From: an uncultured Mycobacteriales bacterium
Lineage (GTDB): Bacteria; Actinomycetota; Actinomycetes; Mycobacteriales; CADCTP01
Direction: 5' to 3'
Assembly: GCA_902805565.1 (NCBI GenBank)
Contig: CADCTP010000305.1
Coordinates: 1-34,406, forward strand
DNA length: 34,406 nt
Part shown: positions 26,925 to 34,406 of the stretch, piece after piece
How the letters are laid out: each line of letters begins with the position of its first letter
How positions within the stretch are numbered: position 1 is the stretch's first letter
The notes under the pieces: model-generated
The model's input: the letters and a program-made list of their open reading frames with translations, nothing else
Database searches by the model: none
Told to the model about the DNA's origin: nothing
Made by a program: the position numbers and the translations under genes

Positions 26925-28424
26925 ATGGACGCACTGCTGACGGTCAGCGGCGTGGTCAAGGAGTTCCCCGGCGTCCGTGCGCTCGACGGGGTGGACCTGG
27001 AGGTCCTGGCCGGCGAGGTGCACTGCCTGCTCGGCCAGAACGGCGCCGGCAAGTCGACGCTGATCAAGGTCCTGTCCGGCGCGCACCGCGCCGACTCCGG
27101 CGAGGTCCGCTGGCAGGGCGCCCCGGTGGCGTTCGGCACCCCGGTCGCGGCGCTGCGGGCCGGGCTGGCGACGATTTACCAGGAGCTGGACCTGGTCGAC
27201 GGGCTGACCGTCGCGGAGAACGTCTTCCTCGGCCACGAGCCCGCGACCCTCGGCTTCAGCCGGCGCGGCGCGATGAACGACGCCACCCGCGTCCTGCTGG
27301 ATCGCCTCGGCCACCCGGGGATCCGCCCCACCCGCGAGGTCGGGTCGCTGTCGGCGGCCGGCAAGCAGGTGGTGAGCATGGCGCGGGCGCTGTCCCACCA
27401 CGCCCGGCTGATCGTGATGGACGAGCCCTCGGCCGTGCTGGACTCCGGCGAGGTGGCGAACCTGTTCCGGGTGATCCGCCAGCTCACCGCGGACGGCGTG
27501 GCCGTGGTCTACATCTCGCACCGGCTGGACGAGATCCGCCAGATCGGCGACCGGGTCACCGTCCTGAAGGACGGCCGCACCGTCGCCGTCGGCCTCCCGG
27601 CCGACACCCCGACGCCCGAGGTGGTCCGGCTGATGACCGGCCGGAACGTGGAGTACGCGTTCCCCCGGGCCACCGCCGCCCCGGCCGGCGCGACCGAGAT
27701 CCTCCGGGTCGAGGGGCTGTCCCGGCGGGGCGAGTTCCAGGACGTGTCGTTCTCCGTCCACAGTGGAGAGATTGTCGGCCTGGCCGGGCTGGTCGGCTCG
27801 GGCCGCAGCGAGATCCTGGAGACCGTGTACGGCGCCCGCAAGGCCGACGCCGGCACGGTGACCGTGGACGGGAAGGCGCTGCGGTCCGGTTCGGTCCGGG
27901 CCGCGATCCGGGCCGGCCTGGGCCTGGCCCCGGAGGAGCGCAAGAGCCAGGGCCTGCTGCTGCACGAGCCGGTCTTCCAGAACGTCTCGGTGTCCAGCCT
28001 CGGCCGGTTCTCCCGCGGCGGGTTCGTCCAGCGCGGCCGGGAGCTGGCCGAGGCGGCGCGGGTCGCCGAGCAGCTCGACGTCCGCCCCGCCGACCCGAAG
28101 CGGGTGGTGCGGACCCTGTCCGGCGGCAACCAGCAGAAGGTGGTGCTGGCCCGATGGCTGCTGCGCGGCTGCCGGCTGCTGATCCTGGACGAGCCGACCC
28201 GCGGCGTGGACGTCGGCGCCCGCACCGAGATCTACCGGCTGGTGCGGGACCTGGCCGACTCCGGCGTCGGCGTGCTGCTGGTCTCCAGTGAGATCCCCGA
28301 GGTGCTCGGCCTGTCCGACCGGGTCCTGGTCGTGCGGGAGGGCCGGGTCGTGCACGCGGGCCCGGCGGACGAGATCGACGAGTCGGCAGTTCTCGACCTG
28401 GTCATGGAAGGAGCGGTGGCATGA
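26925..28424 (+). CDS. Sugar ABC transporter ATP-binding protein (two ABC domains, RbsA/MglA/XylG type)
   Basis: LLGQNGAGKSTLIKVLSGAH; second half LSGGNQQKVVLARWLLRGCRLLILDEPTRGVDVG. Confidence 0.96.
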   Translation: MDALLTVSGVVKEFPGVRALDGVDLEVLAGEVHCLLGQNGAGKSTLIKVLSGAHRADSGEVRWQGAPVAFGTPVAALRAGLATIYQELDLVDGLTVAENVFLGHEPATLGFSRRGAMNDATRVLLDRLGHPGIRPTREVGSLSAAGKQVVSMARALSHHARLIVMDEPSAVLDSGEVANLFRVIRQLTADGVAVVYISHRLDEIRQIGDRVTVLKDGRTVAVGLPADTPTPEVVRLMTGRNVEYAFPRATAAPAGATEILRVEGLSRRGEFQDVSFSVHSGEIVGLAGLVGSGRSEILETVYGARKADAGTVTVDGKALRSGSVRAAIRAGLGLAPEERKSQGLLLHEPVFQNVSVSSLGRFSRGGFVQRGRELAEAARVAEQLDVRPADPKRVVRTLSGGNQQKVVLARWLLRGCRLLILDEPTRGVDVGARTEIYRLVRDLADSGVGVLLVSSEIPEVLGLSDRVLVVREGRVVHAGPADEIDESAVLDLVMEGAVA

Positions 28425-29461
28425 CCGATCGCACGGAGGCGCCGGCGGCCGTCGAGGTCCCGCCCGCGGACGAACAGGGGCGGGTGGAGCAGGCCGCGTC
28501 GGCCACCGCGTCGCCCCGGCTCGGCGGCCGGTTGTCCGAGGTGCGCAACCTCGGCCTGGTCGGGGTGCTGGTGATCCTCGCGATCGTCGGCGTCGCGACC
28601 ACCGACGGCGCGTTCCTCACCCGCAGCAACCTGCTGAACATCCTGGTCAGCGCGTCGATCATCGGCGTGGTGACGGTCGGGATGACCTTCGTCATCATCG
28701 GCGGCGGCATCGACCTGTCGGTCGGCGCGCTGGTCGCCCTGTCCTCGGTGTGGGCGACCACGCTCGCCACCCAGGACTACGGCCCGGTGGTGATGGTGCT
28801 CTGCGCCCTGCTGGTCGGCATGGGAGCCGGGCTGGTCAACGGCGTGCTCATCGCGTACGGCCGGCTGGTGGCGTTCATCGTCACGCTGGCCATGCTGGTC
28901 TCGGCCCGCGGGCTCGCGCAGTCGCTGTCCGACCGGCGCACCCAGCTCGTCACCGTGGACGCGATCAACGACATCGCGACCACCGAGGTGCTCGGCATCC
29001 CGCTGCTGGTCTACCTGTTCGCCGCGGTCATCGCGGTCGGCTGGGTCGTCCTCAACCGCACCACCTTCGGCCGGCGCACGTTCGCCGTCGGCGGCAACCC
29101 CGAGGCGGCCCGGCTGGCCGGCATCGACGTCCGCCGCCACACCGCACTGCTCTACGTGGTCTCCGGCCTCTGCTGCGGCATCGCCGCGGTGATGATCATG
29201 GCCCGGACCACGACCGGCTCCAGCACCCACGGCGACCTGTACGAACTGGACGCCATCGCCGCGGTCATCATCGGCGGCACCCTGCTCACCGGCGGCCGCG
29301 GCACCCTGATCGGGTCGATCCTCGGCGTCCTCGTCTTCACCACGATCACCAACCTGTTCGTGCTGAACAACCTGCCCACCGAGGTCCAGAACATCGCCAA
29401 GGGCCTCATCATCGTCGCCGCGGTGCTCCTGCAGCGCCGCAGCCGAGCCTCGTCCCCCTGA
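28421..29461 (+). CDS. Sugar ABC transporter permease (RbsC/XylH type)
   Basis: TVGMTFVIIGGGIDLSVGALVALSS; NPEAARLAGIDVRRHTALLYVVSGL; ATGA overlap with ATPase stop. Confidence 0.95.
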   Translation: MTDRTEAPAAVEVPPADEQGRVEQAASATASPRLGGRLSEVRNLGLVGVLVILAIVGVATTDGAFLTRSNLLNILVSASIIGVVTVGMTFVIIGGGIDLSVGALVALSSVWATTLATQDYGPVVMVLCALLVGMGAGLVNGVLIAYGRLVAFIVTLAMLVSARGLAQSLSDRRTQLVTVDAINDIATTEVLGIPLLVYLFAAVIAVGWVVLNRTTFGRRTFAVGGNPEAARLAGIDVRRHTALLYVVSGLCCGIAAVMIMARTTTGSSTHGDLYELDAIAAVIIGGTLLTGGRGTLIGSILGVLVFTTITNLFVLNNLPTEVQNIAKGLIIVAAVLLQRRSRASSP

Positions 29462-29568
29462 CCCACCCGGCGGACTCGGCGCCGGCGCGCCGTCGATCCC
29501 GCCGTGAGCAGTGCCGCGCCGATCCCTCACTGCCCGGGTTCCGGGCGCATCCATCGAAGGAGCGCTCC

Positions 29569-30636
29569 ATGACAGACCTCCGTCCCGCCGGGTTCGACCG
29601 GCGGCGGTTCCTGGCCGTCGGCGGGGTGGTGGGCGCCGGCGCTCTGCTGGCCGCCTGCACCAGCAACGACACCGGCGAGGCCACCAACGACAACAGCCAG
29701 GTCGCGACCGGGAGCAACGACAACGCCGCGCCCGGCACCAAGGTGACCATCGGCTTCTCCGGCCCGCAGTCCGACCACGGCTGGATCGCCGCGATCAGCA
29801 AGAACGCCGCGGACTCTGCCAAGCGGTTCTCCGACGTCACCTTCGAGCCGGTCGAGGCCACCAACGAGGTGACCCGGCAGATCTCGTCGGTGGAGACGCT
29901 CATCGACAAGAAGGTCGGCGCGCTGGTCATCCTGCCCTTCGACGGCAAGGCGCTGACCGCGGTCGCCCGCAAGGCCATGGACGCCGGCATCCCGGTGGTC
30001 AACCTGGACCGGGAGTTCGACACGCCGCAGGCGTACCGGACCCTCATCAAGGGTGACAACTACGGCATGGGGGTCGCCGCCGCGACGTACATCGGCGAGC
30101 AGATGAAGTCCAAGGGCGTGGCCAACCCGGTCATCGTCGAGATCGCCGGCATCGACAGCCTGCAGCTCACCCAGGACCGCAGCCGCGGCTTCGCGGAGAC
30201 GCTGGCCAAGTACGGCTTCAACGTCACCGCGCGGCAGGCGGCCCAGTTCACCGTCGAGTCCGGCCAGCAGGTGACGGCCAACCTGCTGCAGGCGCAGCGG
30301 AAGATCGACGCGGTGTGGAACCACGACGACGACCAGGGCGTCGGCGTGCTGGCCGCGATCAACCAGGCCAACCGCAGCGAGTTCATCATGGTCGGCGGGG
30401 CCGGCTCCGCCAACGCCATGCGGCTGATCAAGGAGGACAAGGGCGTCCTCAAGGCGACCGTGACCTACAGCCCGTCGATGGCCTCCTCGGCCATCTCGCT
30501 GGCCCGGCTGATCGCCCAGAACAAGGGCCTGTCCGACCTGGTGGAGAAGCAGGTGCCCAAATCCATCACGCTCGCCTCGGAGACGATCACCAAGGAGAAC
30601 GTGGACCAGTACCTGTCGCTCGGTTTCGAGTCCTGA
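29569..30636 (+). CDS. Sugar ABC transporter substrate-binding lipoprotein
   Basis: RRRFLAVGGVVGAGALLAACTS lipobox with RR motif; periplasmic-binding-protein-like KVTIGFSGPQSDHGWIAAISKNA. Confidence 0.94.
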   Translation: MTDLRPAGFDRRRFLAVGGVVGAGALLAACTSNDTGEATNDNSQVATGSNDNAAPGTKVTIGFSGPQSDHGWIAAISKNAADSAKRFSDVTFEPVEATNEVTRQISSVETLIDKKVGALVILPFDGKALTAVARKAMDAGIPVVNLDREFDTPQAYRTLIKGDNYGMGVAAATYIGEQMKSKGVANPVIVEIAGIDSLQLTQDRSRGFAETLAKYGFNVTARQAAQFTVESGQQVTANLLQAQRKIDAVWNHDDDQGVGVLAAINQANRSEFIMVGGAGSANAMRLIKEDKGVLKATVTYSPSMASSAISLARLIAQNKGLSDLVEKQVPKSITLASETITKENVDQYLSLGFES

Positions 30637-30649
30637 GAGGAGTCGCTAG

Positions 30650-31843
30650 ATGTCCACTCCGGACACGCCGGCGTCGGCCCAGTTGGGAGTCGGCATGGTC
30701 GGCTACGCCTTCATGGGTGCCGCCCACTCACAGGCCTGGCGCACCGCCGGCCGGGTCTTCGACCTCCCGCTGAACCCGCGCATGGCCGTCCTGTGTGGAC
30801 GTAACCGGGAGGCGGCCGCCGCGGCCGCCGACCGGCTCGGCTGGGCGTCGGTGGAGACGGACTGGAAGGCGGTGGTGCAGCGCGACGACGTGCAGGTGGT
30901 CGACATCTGCACGCCGGGTTCCAGTCACGCCGAGATCGCGACGGCCGCGTTGGCGGCGGGCAAGCACGTCCTGTGTGAGAAGCCGCTGGCCAACACGGTG
31001 GCCGAGGCGCGGGCGATGGCGGCGGCGGCCCGGGAGGCCCGGGCCGCCGGGGTCCGGTCGATGGTGGGGTTCAACTACCGGCGGGTGCCGGCGGTGACCT
31101 TCGCCCGGCAGCTGGTCGCCGCCGGGAAGATCGGCACCGTCCGGCAGGTCCGCGCCCAGTACCTGCAGGACTGGATCGTCGACCCGGAGTTCCCGCTGGT
31201 CTGGCGACTGGTCGCGGACGAGGCCGGCAGCGGTGCCCTCGGTGACATCGGCGCGCACATCGTCGACCTCACCCAGTACGTCACCGGCCAGCGGCTGACC
31301 GGGGTGAACGCGCTGCTGGAGACGTTCGTCAAGCAGCGCCCGCTGCCGGGCGCGTCCTCCGGGCTGTCCGCCTCCGGCGGCACCGGGATGGGCGAGGTCA
31401 CCGTGGACGACGCCGCGCTGTTCTTCGGCCGGCTCGACGGCGGGGCGATCGCCACGTACGAGGCGACCCGCTTCGCCACCGGCCGCAAGAACTGCATCCG
31501 GGTCGAGATCAACGGCTCCACCGGCAGCCTGGCCTTCGACCTGGAACGGCTCAACGAGCTGGAGTACCTCGACGGCACCGAGGACCCGGAGCTGCAGGGC
31601 TTCCGCCGGGTCGTGGTGACCGAGCCGAGCCACCCCTACCTGGACGGCTGGTACCCGCCGGGGCACATGCTCGGCTGGGGCGACACGTTCGTCCACGAGG
31701 TCAAGGACCTGGTCGACGCGGTCGCCGCCGGTCACGACCCGCTACCGTCGTTCGACGACGGGTTGCAGGTGCAGCTCGTCCTGGACGCGGTGCAGCGTTC
31801 GGCCGCCGACCGCGGCTGCTGGACGGAAGTGGAGGAGCTGTGA
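30650..31843 (+). CDS. Gfo/Idh/MocA family oxidoreductase
   Basis: [54 protein letters not shown]. Confidence 0.95.
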   Translation: MSTPDTPASAQLGVGMVGYAFMGAAHSQAWRTAGRVFDLPLNPRMAVLCGRNREAAAAAADRLGWASVETDWKAVVQRDDVQVVDICTPGSSHAEIATAALAAGKHVLCEKPLANTVAEARAMAAAAREARAAGVRSMVGFNYRRVPAVTFARQLVAAGKIGTVRQVRAQYLQDWIVDPEFPLVWRLVADEAGSGALGDIGAHIVDLTQYVTGQRLTGVNALLETFVKQRPLPGASSGLSASGGTGMGEVTVDDAALFFGRLDGGAIATYEATRFATGRKNCIRVEINGSTGSLAFDLERLNELEYLDGTEDPELQGFRRVVVTEPSHPYLDGWYPPGHMLGWGDTFVHEVKDLVDAVAAGHDPLPSFDDGLQVQLVLDAVQRSAADRGCWTEVEEL

Positions 31844-33024
31844 CGACCCTGACCCCGGTCGCGACCAAGGAAGACCGGTTCACCTTCGGGCTCTGGACGG
31901 TGGGCTGGCTCGGCCGAGACCCGTTCGGCGACGCCACCCGGGCGCCGCTGGACCCGGTGGAGTCGGTGCACCGGCTTGCCGAGCTGGGCGCCGCCGGCGT
32001 GACGTTCCACGACGACGACCTGGTCCCGTACGGGTCCTCGGCGACGGAGCGCGACAAGATCATCGCCCGGTTCACGGACGCCCTGTCCGCGACCGGCATG
32101 ACGGTCCCGATGATGACCACCAACCTCTTCACCCACCCCGTGTTCAAGGACGGTGCGTTCACCGCCAACGACCGGGACGTGCGCCGGTTCGCGCTGCGCA
32201 AGGTGATGCGCAACATCGAGCTGGCCGCCGAGCTGGGCGCCTCCACGTACGTCATGTGGGGCGGCCGCGAGGGCGCCGAGTCCGACGCCGCCAAGGACCT
32301 GCACGCCGCGTACGACCGGTTCAAGGAAGCGTTCGACCTGCTGTGCTCGTTCGTGCTCGACCGCGGCTACGACATCCGGTTCGCGCTGGAGCCCAAGCCG
32401 AACGAGCCGCGCGGGGACATCTTCCTGCCCACGGTCGGCCACGCCCTGGCCTTCATCGAGCGGCTGGAGCACCCCGAGCTGGTGGGGGTGAACCCGGAGA
32501 CCGGGCACGAGCAGATGGCCGGCCTGAACTACACGATGGGCATCGCGCAGGCGCTGTGGGCCGGCAAGCTCTTCCACATCGACCTCAACGGCCAGCACGG
32601 CATCAAGTACGACCAGGACCTGCGGTTCGGCACCGGGGACGTCAAGTCCGCGCTGTTCACCGTCGACCTGCTGGAGGGGGCCGGCGGCACCGGGCCGGTC
32701 TACACCGGACCGCGGCACTTCGACTTCAAGCCGCCGCGGACCGAGGACGTCTCCGGCGTGTGGGCGTCGGCGGCCGGCTGCATGCGGACCTACCTCCTGC
32801 TCAAGGAGCGGGCGGAGGCCTTCCGGGCCGACCCGGAGGTCGCCGAGGCCCTGGCCGCGGCACGGGTGGCCGACCTGGCCGAGCCCACGCTGTCGCCGGG
32901 CGAGGGCTGGGAGGCGCTCGCCGGGTCCGACGCGGACTTCGACCCGGAGGCCGCCGGGGCCCGCGGCATGCACTACGAACGGCTCGACCAGCTCGCCCTC
33001 GAGCACCTGTTGGGAGCGCGCTGA
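31840..33024 (+). CDS. xylA: Xylose isomerase
   Basis: [70 protein letters not shown]. Confidence 0.96.
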   Translation: MTTLTPVATKEDRFTFGLWTVGWLGRDPFGDATRAPLDPVESVHRLAELGAAGVTFHDDDLVPYGSSATERDKIIARFTDALSATGMTVPMMTTNLFTHPVFKDGAFTANDRDVRRFALRKVMRNIELAAELGASTYVMWGGREGAESDAAKDLHAAYDRFKEAFDLLCSFVLDRGYDIRFALEPKPNEPRGDIFLPTVGHALAFIERLEHPELVGVNPETGHEQMAGLNYTMGIAQALWAGKLFHIDLNGQHGIKYDQDLRFGTGDVKSALFTVDLLEGAGGTGPVYTGPRHFDFKPPRTEDVSGVWASAAGCMRTYLLLKERAEAFRADPEVAEALAAARVADLAEPTLSPGEGWEALAGSDADFDPEAAGARGMHYERLDQLALEHLLGAR

Positions 33025-33111
33025 CCGCACCGCACCCGGACGCGACCGGCTCCTGACTCCGGCCGGACCGCGCCCGGCAGACGTCCTGCCCCCGCAGACC
33101 GAGGAGTCGCC

Positions 33112-34209
33112 ATGGGTTCATCTTCCTTCCGCACGGGCGTGTGGCTGGTGGGCGCGCGAGGATCCGTGGCCACGTCCGCGGTCTGCGGGGCGGCCGCGCT
33201 GGCCGGCGGGCTGGTCGACCCGGTCGGCTGCGTCACCGAGCTGCCGCAGTTCGCCGCGGCCGGGCTGCCGGCGTACGGGGACCTGGTGTTCGGCGGGCAC
33301 GACCTGGTCGGCATCCCGCTGGAGAAGCGCGCGCAGCTGCTGGCCGACGGCGGGGTGCTTGCGCATCGGCTCGTCGACCAGGTCCGCGGCGAGCTGCGGG
33401 CGGCCGAGGCGGAGATCCGGCCCGGGGTGTCCGCCGGGGACGGCCCGGACCGGCTCGCCGAGGACCTGGCGTCCTTCCGGTCCCGGCTCGGGCTGGACCG
33501 GGTGGTGGTGGTCAACGTCGCCTCCACCGAGCCGCCGTACCGGCCGGGGGACCCGCTGCCGCCGTCCGCGCTGTACGCCCGGGCCGCGTTCACCGCGGAC
33601 TGCTCCTACGTGGACTTCACCCCGTCGGTCGGGGCCCGGGTGCCGGCGGTCGCGGAGCTGGCCACCGAGCGCGGCCTGCCCTGGGCCGGCAGCGACGGCA
33701 AGACCGGCGAGACACTGGTCAAGGCCACGCTGGCGCCGATGTTCGCCGCCCGGGCGCTGAAGGTCCGGTCCTGGGCCGGGATCAACCTGCTCGGCGGCGG
33801 GGACGGCGCGAACCTCGGGGACCCCACGGTGGCGCGGAGCAAGATCGCGTCCAAGGCCAAGGTGGTCAGCGAGACGCTCGGCTACCCGGTCACCGGACCG
33901 CTGCACATCGACGACGTGCCGGACCTGGGGGAGTGGAAGACCGCCTGGGACCACGTGTCCTTCGAGGGCTTCCTCGGCGCCCGGATGACGCTGCAGTTCA
34001 CCTGGGCCGGCTGCGACTCCGCGCTGGCCGCGCCGCTGGTGCTCGACCTGGCCCGGCTGGTCGCCCGGGCGCACCGGGCCGGGCGGTCCGGGCCGCTGGC
34101 CGAGCTGGCGTTCTTCTTCAAGGACCCGGTCGGCGCGCGGACGCACTCGGTCGAGGCACAGTTCCGCGACCTGTGCGACTGGGCGGCGGGCCTCGGGTCG
34201 GCGGCATGA
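33112..34209 (+). CDS. myo-inositol-1-phosphate synthase-like protein
   Basis: GVWLVGARGSVATSAVCG; VVVNVASTEPP; GSDGKTGETLVK; NLLGGGDGANL; SFEGFLGARMTLQFTWAGCDSALAAPLVLDL. Confidence 0.9.
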   Translation: MGSSSFRTGVWLVGARGSVATSAVCGAAALAGGLVDPVGCVTELPQFAAAGLPAYGDLVFGGHDLVGIPLEKRAQLLADGGVLAHRLVDQVRGELRAAEAEIRPGVSAGDGPDRLAEDLASFRSRLGLDRVVVVNVASTEPPYRPGDPLPPSALYARAAFTADCSYVDFTPSVGARVPAVAELATERGLPWAGSDGKTGETLVKATLAPMFAARALKVRSWAGINLLGGGDGANLGDPTVARSKIASKAKVVSETLGYPVTGPLHIDDVPDLGEWKTAWDHVSFEGFLGARMTLQFTWAGCDSALAAPLVLDLARLVARAHRAGRSGPLAELAFFFKDPVGARTHSVEAQFRDLCDWAAGLGSAA

Positions 34210-34406
34210 GCGCCGGCACCGTGCCGGCGGACATCGCGGCCGTCCACGGGGTGCGGGCGACGCCCGCGCCGCCACCGCCGGTCGCCGGTCCGGGTCGCTG
34301 GCGGACCCTCGCCGAGCTCGTCCGGCTGCCGGCCGCGCTGTCGGTGCCGGGGGACGTGCTGGTCGGCGCCGCGGCGGCCGGGTGGCCGTTCGGGCGGCGC
34401 ACAGCC
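34206..34406 (+). CDS. UbiA family prenyltransferase-like protein, truncated by window end
   Basis: ATGA overlap with upstream stop; LAELVRLPAALSVPGDVLVGAAAAG resembles the N-terminus of UbiA-like proteins. Confidence 0.65.
   Translation, partial: MSAGTVPADIAAVHGVRATPAPPPPVAGPGRWRTLAELVRLPAALSVPGDVLVGAAAAGWPFGRRTA

Noticed and set aside
29569-30636. SBP as a novel secreted enzyme because of its RRRF motif
   Set aside because: The RRRFLAVGG...LAAC signal is a common Tat/lipoprotein signal in actinobacterial sugar-binding proteins
1-34406. tRNA, rRNA, transposase, integrase or prophage genes
   Set aside because: None could be recognised on either strand by reading the sequence and ORFs

Overview
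This is a high-GC actinobacterial chromosomal window. Its backbone is a conserved housekeeping block: cdd-like, era, MFS, tandem double-GNATs, recO, uppS, glyS, ppdK, aminotransferase, dgt, dnaG. A sugar-catabolism locus follows: xylB, ROK regulator, a secreted TIM-barrel protein divergent from an ABC transporter, Gfo/Idh, xylA. At the right edge is a myo-inositol-phosphate-synthase-like gene followed by a truncated UbiA-like gene. The standout is a four-gene, translationally coupled operon (15510-19639) lying between dgt and dnaG. It encodes: (1) a heme-oxygenase-like diiron oxidase (HDO) with a C-terminal cupin, matching the architecture of the N-nitrosating streptozotocin enzyme SznF; (2) a small Rieske [2Fe-2S] protein; (3) a PRMT7/9-like (SznE-like) arginine methyltransferase; (4) an APC amino-acid permease. 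Six putative diiron ligands of the HDO fall at exactly the spacing I recall for SznF (constant offset of -4). All three canonical cupin metal-binding histidines are replaced (R388, A390, F430). The operon therefore looks like an arginine-methylating and N-hydroxylating pathway whose N-nitrosation module has been lost or repurposed, with a dedicated Rieske partner. A decayed pentapeptide/DinB gene with an internal deletion and a compensating frameshift pair lies immediately downstream. All calls come from reading the sequence and supplied ORFs; no database searches were run.
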